DNA of 64,000 bases from Rotaria socialis (GCA_905331475.1 CAJNYU010001145.1:1-64000); one strand, 5' to 3'; positions 1 to 12,555 are shown, counted from the first letter of the stretch. A program made the numbers and translations. The notes: generated by a model not told the origin, from the sequence alone.

Positions 1-589
1 ATTACTTGACCTGAAAGAAAATTCTAAATGAATAGTAATATGCTAAGCTTTCATTTTTATAGTCTAATTCGGTTCATTTTTCTGTTGGTAATTAGACTTG
101 CCGAATAGAATAATTAAAATACTTATTTTTTATTGGTTAGTTTACTTTTAAAAAGTGATGACCGTTGTAGTTTGCTACGACTGTTGCATCGTAGATGCGA
201 ACCTAAGTCCGTCACAGTGAGCGCAGAGATTAGTGTCAATAGCAACTGCGCACACTACGCCGCATTTATGCGTAGTTATGCTGTAAATCAACCACTGCGC
301 GTATCTACGACGCAGCCTAGAAAAAATGAGCGACATGGGGATGTAGAGAAATAGAAGATCTACATAAATACCTATCCTGATGCCCACAAACACAAAAACT
401 CACACAGCACCTCTTTCCTTAAGTTCAACGTATGTCAAATTTTTCATACAAAAGTGGATTTGAATCGCGGAGAAACCGTGCAGGTGTATCGTATACTTTT
501 TTCTACGCTTTTTCTTGAATGACTAAATGAAAAGAACGCAAAATAGTGAATTGTGGTGATCGAAAACGAAAAATGAATTTTTCAAGGTT
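1..589. other. intergenic, no gene seen
   Basis: AT-rich sequence without a convincing coding stretch. Around 160-330 there is a patch with many CGTAG/CTACG and GCGC words, but open frames on both strands across it are short and look like no protein I know. Confidence 0.5.
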
Positions 590-593
590 TTGA

Positions 594-757
594 CCCTTTA
601 CGCCCGGCTGTTGCCAAATGGCAACATACAGTCATTCAACATAGTAGCACCGTTCAATTTTAAGAAATAGTTTTTTGATATCTCTATGGCAGGATAAGAA
701 AATATATGCAGAAGAAGAGTTTTAACTATGTCGCTTCTGGAAGCCGGCTGGAAAGGG
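594..757. mobile_element. piggyBac-like non-autonomous element (MITE)
   Basis: The ends form an inverted repeat: the left end reads CCCTTTACGCCCGGCT and the right end, reverse-complemented, reads CCCTTTCCAGCCGGCT (13 of 16 match). The right end abuts a perfect TTAA (758-761); the left end abuts TTGA (590-593), a one-base decay of TTAA. CCC termini beside a TTAA duplication are the hallmark of piggyBac-type elements. The 164-bp interior has no transposase. A small perfect hairpin, GTTGCCA/TGGCAAC, lies just inside the left end. Family assignment rests only on termini and target site. Confidence 0.55.
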
Positions 758-761
758 TTAA

Positions 762-3700
762 GTGTAAATTGTTTACATTCATAAAAGTCAGCATCAATAT
801 AAGTAAACATATTTGGTTTTTTATTTGAATGATTGAATATTAAATATTTATTTATTTTTAGGCTAAGGAATTTTCAAGATTTAATAAAATTTATGAATTT
901 TAATCGTCAATTTTTTAATCAACTAGTGCAAATGATTTTTACATTGGTGTAAATTGTTTACGATGAATCAAATGTAATTTTTACGCAACGGATTAAGACA
1001 GTCACTGATTTAAACTAATCTTAATTATGGTTTAATCAGCGCCAAGTCTCACTACATGGAATCGGCTAACTGAAAAATATGATCCATATTTTACTTTGCC
1101 CAAACCAAATTCGACGGGATAAATCGGACAAAATTTGTATCATATAGGGATCTTAATGTTACTAAAACCGTTTCAACTAGCATTTAGGCAAAATTTCGTT
1201 GTTGAGATCATCGCGTCACAAGTAGAAGTTTTTGCAGTAAATGACATATAATTTGATAAAAAATAGGAATTTTTGTTCAATCTTCTCAACAGAGATAGAT
1301 TACAAAAATTTTTCATGTTTATTTAGATGAAAGTTTCTTACTTCGTATTCTCAAAATTGAAATTTTAACATTTGTGATCCTAAATATTCAGACTGTCATT
1401 TTTGTTTCACTTCATTAGAATCACACGGTGTAATAGATTTTTACGAAAATTATCTCTCTTTAGTCGATAATCAAAGCCGCACATTTTATGTAACCATTTA
1501 TTGATTTCTTTTTTTGTCTATGAACAATAATGAATTGTAAAGCTGTCCTTTTAGTTTTCTTCAGAAGTAGATTTTTAATTTAAAATACTTTTCATTGACT
1601 CATAAATATATGTTCATTTAGTTGTTTTTATAATCAAAATTGTTTACCATCAAATGAAGATATTCAATATATAATTTTCGTTATTTTCTAGTGAAAAATG
1701 TATGTCACTGTCATTGAATTATAATATTTCTAAGTCATTCTCATTGATGAAAAATTACCTTAAGCACACGTATTGTACTGTTTTAAACGAGATGCAAAAA
1801 CACGGATGTTAAAATCTTTGGTCTACTTTTACTCAATAAACCAAGATTATTATATATTTGAAAAGTAAATACAAAAAGTCAATGTAAATGAAAAAAGTTT
1901 AATTGGAACAAAATAATCTATAATCTATATCGACTACCATGTTATTTTTCATTTCTTTAAAACCACACTTCAGAATTACAGGCTTATTTCCTATTAGCAA
2001 ACTATTCATTTTTTAGATTCGACATTTGCAAAATCAATATCTAAGGAGAAGAGATATTTTCAAACTTAGAATATATACATTTTGATGTCGTTGATATGAA
2101 TTTATCTGATTATTATTCAGTTATTTTTGAGAAAAATTATAATCGAATAAAACTGCAAAGCTTATGGTTATCTCACTACTCATCATCATCAGCAATACTA
2201 GTATGCATTTGTTGACATCGAAATCTCATGAAAAAGCCATTCATCAGCTACTGTATAGATTTTCATTACCTGAAAATATTAATGCATTGTTCAAAAGCCA
2301 ATCAGACCAAAAACATTTACGTTAGATGACGAGAAAGAAACGAACGGTAGGCGCTGAGAGTTCTTTGCATTTTGACATGAGAAGTATTGCTCTGGCAGGT
2401 CTATCTTTCCACCAACCCGCTATTTTTCGTCATTGCAACATGCATCCAATCATGAAAGATCCGGTACCTCTTAAGTTAGTAAATTGTAAATGGCATTTTA
2501 CGAAATCTTTTTTTGGAGCTATATGTGTAAGCGTTTAAAAAAACAGTATGATATTGACTTATAAATCTAGGATTAGTTTAGAGCGATAGAGAAGAGTTTG
2601 AACTACTGGTTGGGGAAAAAATCACAAACTAATAAATTATGAATCTCTCAAAAACTGTGTTCTACAGAACACAGCAAATAGCAGGGATTATACATTCGAC
2701 CCAACAGGGGGAGAATGCAAACATGAAAATAGGTGACCAAAGCTTTTTTAAATGCAAAATAAAAAGTTAAAGCAATTTTTCTGAGGCATACTAAATTCCA
2801 TTTTACACTTAGCCTCAGCTGCTTGATATTATAGCAGAAGAACATTTTCACTAACAAACTTAACTTTGTTGCCATATCATTATCAAAAACTAATGAGATT
2901 TGTTCAATTTCTGATTCAATAGTAGATCGATTTTGTATTGATATAGTGCCACGAATTCATTAAAATGTCAACTCTCTTACTCTTTAATCAATTTTTATGA
3001 AATGTATTCTTCTTACAGCCACCTATCCTCATCTTACTGATTCAACAAATCAATGGTTTCACCATATTTTCCAAATAAGAAATTCGCATATACACTTCAT
3101 TTGTTCAAAGAATTGACATAGCACAAGATGAATGTACCATCAGGTATCAACGATTGTCCACTTTTATCGATGCATTATTTATCATCAACAACTTTTACCT
3201 CTTCAAGGCTTACTAAATTATGTATCAATGTTATTAGTTTTAATGATTATCTTGCTTTACTTGATGGTCGTCTCAAACAATAAGATTCCTAAATTATTAA
3301 ATATATTTTTATAGTTATTTTGATATGATTTGACATTAATCACTACTTATTTTTGAAGTAGTCAATCAACCATTTGTTGTTATAAAATAGAATTGTTTCC
3401 TATTATATCTATGTTAAAAGAAATAAAACTCACAGTTTTTTTCAAAAATAAGCAAACGAATTAGCATACAGATGACACTATAAAAATAAGATATCAATTT
3501 CAAAGAGGATGTATAGAGAATAATTTGAATTATTCCTTCGATAATAGATGAGATTTTTATCATCTTTAGTTCAAGTTGATCAAATAATTTTTGTTATTTA
3601 ATAAAAAAAAAAAGATAATCGAAAAAAATGTAACTTTCAGGTTTTAATCCTGAATTATTTCATCTTATTAAAATATCAAATTTTTCGACAGGCATTTCAA

Positions 3701-5616
3701 GACTCGCAGATTGGAAAAGGATGAATAAATTTATGGTACTTGTAAAGTAACAATTCATCATATCCATTTACATTGTAATTCCATAAGATATTACTCATAA
3801 TCCATAAATAAATCTTTCGTGAAACCTCGATCGGACATTATCTGTAAAAGAAAACAAATTACTCTTTGAATAGAAAATGGTTTGATAAGGCTAAATTCGC
3901 CTTTCTAAGTTTGTTCAAGATGTTCTGTACATTTAATTATATCCCTTGATTAGAAAACATCTTATATTTAAATCAGATTAACAAGTGTTACGTCGACGAT
4001 GTCCACACATAAAAATTGACATGATTCTCGTAAAATCAGATAATAATTATAATCGACAAATGTACGATCCACTAATAGTAATTTTGCTTTCTATTTGTAT
4101 TCGTTCCAATTTTGTTTTCCATCACTCAAATAAAAGCTTCGTCCTAAACATATAGGATTTCATGATATCAATTTTATTATTCCCTTGAAAGGGAATAAAA
4201 GAAAGAAGTAGATTCGTTTTACATGCGAATCAGAAGTGAACAATAGTGAAACTGGCTGAATAATTGATTCTTGTTTTTTATTCTCTGACACTAGATTTCT
4301 CAATCCTTTCATGTGTAGTGTTGGAGAAAGTAAAAGTCTTTAGAGTAATACTTCCTCGTCGTGGCAATATACATACATAATCAAATAGCTATACTTTTAT
4401 ATTTGACAAAAAAGGCCGATTATTTCATGCGAGAAGATTTCATTTCGAAAAATATTAAAAATACAAATAAAATAAATTTTACTATTACTTGTAAAAATAC
4501 AGAAACTAACTGTTCGAGTTCTATTATAAAATATTCCTTAGTTTTTATTTTTATTTCTACTTCTACACGTGGAAATGAGTCATCTATTAGAAGACATAAT
4601 CTTCTGTTAACAATTAAATAACATTTGATACAACATGGCAACACAATAGATTTTCTTTGTTCCATTGTTGATTTTTGACATCGAATTGAGCCGGTAATGT
4701 ATTGCTACCTCGACCAGCAACTTTTCCCTTGAAATATTAAAGATAACACATAAATTTACTATTTGATCATCAACAATCAATGCTGTTAGTCCAATATAAA
4801 CTGTATCTGACGTTTTTGAAAAAAACATGTAACATGATCATTGGAATATATTTAGTTCAACAAAACTTTTGATTAGATCTCTTTTAAATTGCCGTTGTAA
4901 AATAGCAGATGAAGATGTTTGAGTAAAACGTTTTTATCGGTACGTTTAAGTAAATTTGTTTGTCCTTCAGTGAAAAAATGATACATTAATAATAACATTA
5001 AATGTCGATTAAATCGATAAACATCACGTGATACACGCGTTCAAATGATCAATAAATATTTGAAAACAGTTTAATTTATACACAATATTTCGTCCTTCAA
5101 TTTTGTTTTGATTGAAGTGGTATTATTATTTGCTGCCGGTGATAATGATGATTTTGTTATAAGACGAAGAACATAGAAGAAAGTAAATTTGACAGTGGAC
5201 GTTATTTATGTAGGACCTGTATTCCACACATTGACACAATCTGAAGCTAAACATAAATTTAGGAAACGAATATCCATTGATTTTCTTATGCATTTAAAAT
5301 ATTTTACGAACCTTTTCAAGGTTCTTCAGTTAGTGTTGTCAGAAGAAGAATAAGAAGAACATTTAATAATTGAATATCAATGAAAACTGAAGTTGATAAA
5401 AAAATGATTTGCTAAAAATTTTCTAATCTATCATAATTATTTTCTGAAAAATAAGCAAGAAGAGAAATGCTTCATTAATCATATCAAAATTTAATTGAAA
5501 AATCAGTCATAAATATTGAACAATTTTTGTATACATGTAAAACATATTATCAAGAAAAAAATGATATTCATGCGTTGTTACATTTCGATTCACTTAGGGT
5601 TGGAGTGAACGAACTA
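762..5616. other. long intergenic stretch, no gene seen
   Basis: Nearly 5 kb of very AT-rich sequence. Open frames are all under about 90 codons, lie on both strands, and lack recognisable domains or splice-consistent partners. Notable only are an A-run near 3,602 and a perfect 18-bp palindrome (ATTCCCTT GA AAGGGAAT) at 4,179-4,196. Confidence 0.5.
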
Positions 5617-5617
5617 A

Positions 5618-5678
5618 GGTGTGGGTGTGGGTATGCGATGGAATCGTGAGGGGTAAATAGAGAATGCACACCCACACC
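5618..5678. repeat. interstitial telomere-like inverted repeat (TGTGGG)
   Basis: GGTGTGGGTGTG (5,618-5,629) is followed 37 bp later by its exact reverse complement CACACCCACACC (5,667-5,678). The motif contains tandem TGTGGG, which I recall as the short G-rich telomeric repeat reported for bdelloid rotifers. Here it is internal, in two opposed blocks of about two units each. It could be a relic of a terminal fusion, of repair, or of a telomere-attached retroelement; a chance G-rich hairpin cannot be excluded at this length. Confidence 0.4.
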
Positions 5679-5719
5679 CTCGTCTTTGGGACCAAGTTGT
5701 TCGATAACAAGGTTGCATA

Positions 5720-7125
5720 ATGCAGGCTTTACTTAGTTACAAATTTCTTAGATGAAAACCAGATGAATTTTCAAAACGATGGTCATCAGCAGTTATAGGG
5801 TCAAATGATTTTGCATTTAATTGCTTCTTGGAAAAACCTCTTACAATTTTCAGCTGAATACGACAAGGTTTACAATTAATTATACAATGTGCTAGTTACT
5901 GTACGCTTACTTGAATAGAATTCTAGCTGGTAACTCCGAACAAATTTTCAACGCTTGCACGACATTGCTGGCATGCTTGATGTAAATTACAGGTTTACAT
6001 CAACATATATTTTATGCCTTAGAATTTACATACTATCTACATCATGGGGTATGTAGAGGCACTTCATGAAACGAGTTAAAGTGCAATATTTTACGAAATC
6101 AACCTGGTTTTATGCTAAGTTTGCCTTAAGCAATGAAAGACCACTCATGGCTAGCCATTCGTTTTAAGACCCTAAACATACATATAATATATCTATCAGT
6201 ATCACTATCACCATCATCAAGTCGCGCAATTTTGAAACAGCGAACTACGAAAAGTCACTAGCACAAAATACCAACAGCTGTAGTTCCTCAATTCATCATA
6301 CTCTTGCTTTAACTCGAGAAATCATTAACCAATAATTACACCCCTAACATAAACCACTTATTTTCTCTCAGATCCATAATATTTCTCATTTTAGACTGCT
6401 GATAATTCGTATATCCTTCTCCGAATTATGAATGGTTTTCAGGCAACTTTCACTTTCTGACCACTTTGTTTCTATTCTCAGCAGCTCTTCTTTTCATACT
6501 GTGTTTTAGATTTCGAGGCAATAATCTTTCTTTACCAAAACATCTCCGACAAAGTTTCGCAAAACTGATACAGTATTCAAATTCCTCGACTCTGAAAACA
6601 TTCGGTAAAATTTTTAGAAAAAGTTGCTCTACTAAAAAAATTGGCAACCAAAAATTTATGGAAATAAATATTTTCTCAAAAAATATATCTTTTACAAAAA
6701 AAGGATCCTTGTAAGAACAGCTCAAAAATAATGACGAATTCCAGATCTCCGACACCAATAACCTATAGTTAGAAAGACTTTAGCAGCTATTCTGAGGATT
6801 TCGAGGAGTTCTTGTATCTGCGTTTCTATTGGACGAACGAACGAACATACATACGAACATACAAACGTACGAATGAACAAACAATCACCAGTTATTTGTT
6901 TCTAATTCACAATCAAGGGAATAATTTATTTAGTGAAAAAAACAATAAAAGATTCTAACATTTCTCAACAATAAAGCCTAGTTAAATATTTTATTCAAAA
7001 AAAAAAACTTTCTCACTACAACAAAGCAAATGTGGCACAATCGCGAAATAACAACTCATGGGGTTCTGGATGAAATATTGAGTACGTGCGTGTGCAAGAC
7101 CTGTATCATATATTGTTGGTGAGTT
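5720..7125. other. intergenic; degenerate tetranucleotide tract
   Basis: No supported gene. Overlapping opposite-strand frames of 82 and 102 codons at about 6,450-6,758 are low-complexity and unrecognised. At about 6,832-6,895 there is a degenerate tetranucleotide tract made of ACGA and ACAT units. Confidence 0.5.
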
Positions 7126-7129
7126 ACAA

Positions 7130-7425
7130 CAAGGCCTTTTGTACATAGTTTGAGGAACATTCCACTCAATCTCTTCATGATCTTCATCAATAATGCATAG
7201 ATTGCGTAGCCCTGTAGCTGCTTTTATGAAAGTAACATGGTATTATCCAAATTGAACTCCATCTTTTTGTGCAAAACACGAAAAACTATTCTTCAGTAAA
7301 CCGAATGCTCGCTCCGTAGTATAACAGCATCGACATAGCTTGTAATTAAATATTCCGTTCTCATTTGGAGTATTTGAACGGAGCGGATATATGCTTTCAT
7401 TAGAGTTCCATCTTGTAAAAGCCGA
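7130..7425 (-). pseudogene. PIF/Harbinger transposase C-terminal relic
   Basis: One minus-strand frame reads through a segment resembling the end of the DDE_Tnp_4 nuclease of PIF/Harbinger transposases (HARBI1 relatives): a Y-P-L-R motif near 7,380, an F-N-Y-K-L segment, then E-R-A-F-G-L-L-K at about 7,290-7,318. The glutamate of that last motif matches the third catalytic acid of the family. An in-frame TAA at 7,243-7,245 interrupts the frame before a recognisable tail (A-A-T-G-L-R-N-L-C). The upstream catalytic region, the Myb-like partner gene and clear terminal repeats are not visible, so this is a dead fragment. Confidence 0.6.
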
Positions 7426-7825
7426 GTAAACAATTTAATGAGACTGGAATTTTCCACTATTAACCTTGACATAATCATACATTGTTGAATCTGATAAGAA
7501 TGTATAATTCATTGATGGATTTTTGTTGGTCACTTTAATTTCATTTAGATCTTGTTGAAAAAGTTGATTTACATTTATTATCTTTGAATTAGTAACTAAT
7601 AATGTAGTTCATTCAAATTAGACATAGAATCTGATGGAGGCAATTAGTAGGGATGATAATTCTGACTATGAAAAAGGAAAAACGTTTCCAATACGAACAA
7701 AAAACAACAGAAAACATCGAATTGATACATTAAACATATTGTATAAGCTAGTAAAACAATGAAAATTTAGAAATTTGCACAACCCAGTTGAATGAATCCG
7801 ATACCGTATCCGATCGAATCTCTAG

Positions 7826-8123
7826 TGTTAGGATTTGGTTATAAATATTCGTTTATTTTATTTGTAACGGAAGTAACAAAAAAAAGAAACGGCAATCGAG
7901 GATAACGAAAAATGATAACGATAATAAACGAACGACGTAGTCGCTCCACTTGTGACGGAGACGACTCGATAACCTCACATTTCTCTTCTCTCTGGTCTCT
8001 TCTATTCTGCATATACTAGATCATCGATCCATATTTATATATACTTCGAAGACGAATCAAATAGAAAGAGAAAAAGGAAAATCACATAGAGGTCATTGGG
8101 ACGATAGGTATCATCCCATAACA
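7826..8123. mobile_element. candidate solo LTR (298 bp)
   Basis: Starts TGTTAGGAT and ends ATCCCATAACA, giving the TGTTA...TAACA short inverted termini usual for LTRs. It is flanked by TCTAG (7,821-7,825) and GCTAG (8,124-8,128), a 5-bp target duplication with one mismatch. Inside are an AATAAA (7,924-7,929) and a TATA-like run near 8,033-8,043. No gag/pol or second LTR is present, so if real it is a solo LTR left by recombination. Orientation is unproven. Confidence 0.45.
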
Positions 8124-8128
8124 GCTAG

Positions 8129-9775
8129 CGTTAGAATCCGGCAAATATCCGACAAAATCCAACAGCCGAATTCCGATTGAATCCAGCTATCAGATTGTTC
8201 GTCCTAGATCTGTCGCAGCAAATTGTTACACCATGTGTTGATTTTGTTTTATTTAATTTTGGAAGTCCGGAACAAATCATTGTAAATTACCTATTAATTT
8301 TGTTTCTGACTCATAAATACTTGTTTCACATAATATTCTTATTTGTAATTTATACTTCCTCAATTGTTTAATAATAAGTTGTTACTTATAGTAATAGAAA
8401 CAAGACCGTACATTCCATCTACCAAAATACACTGGTTTCTGCGCATTGAAGCACTTCTTCGATGTCTTTTCATTAGCCAGTAAAGTTTAGTGTCCTACTA
8501 AGATGTGGCTACCCTAAGGATAAGACAAGAGGCTACCGGCAGCACAGGGTCGTCTACCTACTGTTGTTAAACTGTAGAAAGTCCCTGTGAAAGTTCGAAA
8601 ACCTTCCCAGCAGGCTCCATTATGTGTAACCTCGTGTTTAAGAAAAAAAGCAAACCCAGGTCGAACATTCCGGCCACCGGATCCTGTAGGATACTCCAAG
8701 AAATATGCGGGGAATTCACCATACCATACAGGAAAACACGGGAAATCGCTGGAACATGGAAGCAGTATTTCGGTCAAAAATACGGCCGGATTTTTCTGGT
8801 CGATTCCTGCCAAATTCCGGTGCTTTCCGGCAGAAATTGATCGGAAATCACCGGAACTACCCGGAATCGACAGTTGCCAGGCCGGACTGCTCGGCCTAGG
8901 TAATGTAACTGTTTTTCTATAGTTTCTTCATAAAATGTAGTGTGACCCCCAGGTGGCTCACATCGCCGCGAAAGAATTAATAGAAAATAAAAATTTATTT
9001 TGTTATCTAGGCTATTGTTCGATGCATATAGTGGCATGCGCCATTTATTTCTATCAATTCAAATTTTTTTCAGGCAATTCAGTGGCCGCAAAAGTGCTAG
9101 CGCATGCGGTTCAGATGAAAAATGTTGTGAGCCAGCTTGTGGATGCGCTAATAGATACATTAAAGCTTTAGATAAGCCAGGACTTTAAAATTCTCTTTGA
9201 AAAAAATTCTTCGCACTTCTTCGTTCGCAATTCATACGAAAACAATAAAATCGTTCGATTTTTGATGAATTTTTCCATTTAAGTTTTTCCAAGAACATCT
9301 TAGTTATAAATATAATATGCACTTAATTTGAAACAAATTGATGATTTGATATTTTAAGATTATCAGAAGCTCATGAGACATGTTTGTGCGATGTAAATTA
9401 GCTAATCAATTAAGTTTGATAGTTGCTATACATTGCAGATTCACTGATACAACTTCGTCATAATAAACAAAGCTTAACAAGTTCGATCAAACATTCATAG
9501 AAATCAAGTTCTTGAAAATATTTCAATGATTGAGTAGTACTCAAGTGATTTATAGTATTTTAATTAGTATCTATATTCAAAAATTCAATAATAAAGTTAA
9601 CATTGTTTATATACAGTTAAATTAATAATTTGAATGATCATCCATAAAATATGATATTGATTAGATGATAATTTATCACAAAAAAAATATGAAAAATAAT
9701 AAATATTTGAAACTATTCTAAAATTATTACAAATGCTGGAAAATAAAACTTCTATTAACAAAAGAAAGCCAACAT
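8129..9775. other. intergenic with a GC-rich CCGG-repeat island
   Basis: From about 8,560 to 8,910 the base composition jumps well above its surroundings and the words CCGGAA and TTCCGG recur. The core (8,799-8,871) is an imperfect palindrome: GTCGATTCC pairs with GGAATCGAC, and internal arms near ATTCCGGTGCTTTCCG pair with CGGAAATCACCGGAA. Open frames cross it on both strands but none resembles a known protein. A short alanine-rich open stretch preceded by a good splice acceptor (about 9,074-9,171) could be an exon remnant; I do not recognise it. Confidence 0.4.
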
Positions 9776-9993
9776 TTAAACAGACAATTTATAGGTGAAA
9801 GAATGGTCCGCACGAAACTTGGCCACCGCGAAGATAGGTAATAGACTAGCACTGTGTGATTTTATATACGTGTTTTGTGAAATCATTTGTCTAATTTCAT
9901 GCAAATGAAGTTCATACATGGCTACAAAAGAAACGAATTCTTGTTGTTTGCTTTCTGAATATTGCATTTTAATTCCATCGAATAAGAAAATGT

Positions 9994-12072
9994 TCATTGT
10001 ATATTTAATGATACACGTTTGATATCTTTGTTAATTTCAATTAAATCAGGATGTTCTGGTTTGAAAACTTGTTTACGAATATGAAGTGCTTTTTCATAAT
10101 GCATTTTAGCTTCAGTAAAATCCCTCGTAACTTCATAAACAACACCGATATTTTTAAGTGCTTTTGCAATTGAAGGGTGTCGAGGAGTAAGAGATTTTTT
10201 GAAAATTTCATACGATAATTGATATTTTTCTAATGCTTGTCCATATTCATGACGAAAATAATGTACATTACCAAGATTATTGTATGTATTACCCAAACAC
10301 GGATGTCCATCAGGAAGTATTCTCTGTTTAATTTTTAAAGCTTTCTTAAGATATTGTAATGCTTCGGAAAAGTTTTTCTCTTCTAAGTAGATGATACCTA
10401 TATTGTTATAACACCAAGCTAGATTTTCATGATCATCTGCAAATGTTTGCTTGAAAATTTCTAATGCTTTTTCGTATGATTGCAGTGCTTCTTTGATTTT
10501 ACCTTTCTTTTGATAGACTTCACCAATACTATTATGGATGTATGCAAGTCTAGAACCATTTGATTGTCTTTTCTGTAGAATTTCAAGCGATTTAAAAAGA
10601 TAAATTAAACTTGTATCATACTCTCCTTTTTCAAATGAAACTTTTCCAAGTGCATGATAACATTTATAAGTGTCTTTATGTTCAGACGATATTTGTTTTA
10701 ATAATCGACACAAATATTTCTCAGCATAATTAAAATGAGCCATATCAATAAGAACATTTCCAAACAAAGTTAATTTAGTGCTACTCGAATCATATTGATT
10801 TGTCATGTGCGAAAAGATCGTTTGTAGTTCGCATTGATTATCACTACATAAATTCATTTCAATATGCCATATTTTATTATTGTCACAATAGATATTTTTC
10901 AGACGAAAAATGGATCCTAACATTATTAATATTTCTTCTTCTTGCTGAAACACACTAATTTTTGAAATATCAGCAAATGGTTTAATACTGTCTTGACGAG
11001 GATCAGCATCAATATCGAATAAAACTCTTTGAAATTTATCATCACTAGTAGATGAATCGAAATAGATAAGAGCTAATTTACAATTACGGGTTGTCGATAG
11101 AAATGAATTCATTGAAATCAATTTATTTTTTGAATCTTTCAATAAATTTAATTCTTCAATAGACATTAGTTGAGCTCGATAGACATGAATGGGCGATGAA
11201 TGTTGAAGTTGTCGAAGTTGTTTTTCAAGATCACGAATAAAAAAACCGAAATAAAAGAGTAGATCAATATCCTGAACACGAAGTGCTTTATTTAATAAAC
11301 GATAGAGAAATGTTTCTCTTGTATACCACCACAATGAAAAGTTTGACGAATAATCGTGTTCGAATTCATCAACGAAATGTAGTTGTGTTTTATCATCTTT
11401 ATAGAGTTCTCGACATTTATAGATAAACTCTTTTTTATCTGTTGAAGTCGTTTGCATTTTAAGAAGCGAAGCAATTAATAATTGTGATTGTACAAATTGA
11501 CCATCGATTTCAGTTGTGGATTGTTCATGATTATTATTTGAGTTGCAAATACTGATTAACATTGGTTGATCGCGTCTATCTTCAATTCTTCTGGATCGAT
11601 CAAATCGTATTCTACTGATTACATCATCAAACTGATTATAACCATATTTTAGCTAAAATAACAAATACAAATTAAATCAGTAATAGCATTATAAGAAAAT
11701 AATAATAATTACCTTGCTATACAGTTTATACCGTTGATAATCATACTGTTTATATTCGCCATATAGGTAAATCGAAAAGACTTGTGGCAGACCATGAACT
11801 TCAGGTATTAATTGTTGACAAAAGTCATCATTGACAATTACTATAAATCGATGTTGTGAAGACACTGATTGAATATACTTTATACATTTATCAACTTCGT
11901 CGAATGTTTGTAAATAGTTGATCGATAGTTGAAGTTCTTTTTGTTTATCTATATATTTTGGAGAATTGATTAAACTATCGAGCCAAATAAGATTATACGC
12001 TCCAAAACGATTATCTTTCCATGCAAACGATAGGACTTTGTCAGATGAAGATGATTCAAAAACAGATGTCAT
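9994..12072 (-). CDS. ADP-ribosyltransferase - tetratricopeptide repeat fusion protein
   Basis: Two exons: 12,072-11,713 and 11,652-9,994, split by a 60-bp phase-0 intron; 672 residues. The first ATG of the open frame is chosen because upstream in-frame sequence has no ATG. Residues 1 to about 140 form an N-terminal domain of alternating strands and helices (W-L-D and S-I-Y-L-Y motifs) that I associate with this rotifer family but cannot name. Residues about 165-385 are an NAD-dependent arginine ADP-ribosyltransferase domain with the whole R-S-E signature: Arg279 in V-Y-R, the S-F-L-S-T segment at about 303-307, and E-E-E at 358-360 supplying the ExE motif. Residues about 400-660 are five clear kinesin-light-chain-type TPRs plus one degenerate repeat. 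No signal peptide or membrane segment, so probably cytosolic. Enzymatic activity and substrate are inferred from motifs only. Confidence 0.85.
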
Positions 12073-12555
12073 GAATTCGATTTTGTTTCTTCTTTGATTG
12101 ATAAATACATCCAACACAACCAATCAAATATACAGCTAAATAATCTTTTCAATCGAAAGCTAGTAGTCACTTGGAAAATAATTCTCATTCATTAAAGAAG
12201 AAAGTCTAAAGGTAAAAAAATTACAATTGTTTCGAAGGCATACATATGAAGTATTTTTTTACACAAGACAATGAACATATTTTAATCGATATAAATAGAT
12301 ATTTTCCATGTTCTATCGTATTTTTGGTGAGATATAAAATATTTAGAAACATTTTAATGTAGCGAACATTTCAACTATTACGATTCGACTAAAAATTAAA
12401 CCATTACAGGTGAAAAAAAATACAAAAGAAAATCATACATTCACAAAACATAGTCTAACCTCTTGATAAGATCGTGCAAAATTTTGTAGATTCTTGAAAC
12501 TTAAAAGCGAGACCTCTCAACTGATTAGCTAAATGTGTCTTAAGACTGTGTGAAT
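12073..12555. other. intergenic upstream of the ART-TPR gene
   Basis: AT-rich with no coding stretch recognised. It should contain the ART-TPR promoter (transcription leftwards), but no core element stands out. Confidence 0.4.

Noticed and set aside
6450-6758. 102- and 82-codon opposite-strand frames
   Set aside because: Mirror-image frames in a low-complexity stretch with no recognisable motif.
8514-8922. Frames of 99-111 codons across the GC-rich island
   Set aside because: Open on both strands because CCGG-rich repeats lack stops; the composition explains them.
8953-9171. Alanine-rich helix-like frame with splice-acceptor-like sequence
   Set aside because: No ATG, no upstream exon, and no family I can name; kept only as a remark in the intergenic entry.
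9776-9997. 73-codon minus-strand frame just after the ART-TPR stop
   Set aside because: Overlaps the stop codon, has no domain or splice partner; most likely 3'UTR.
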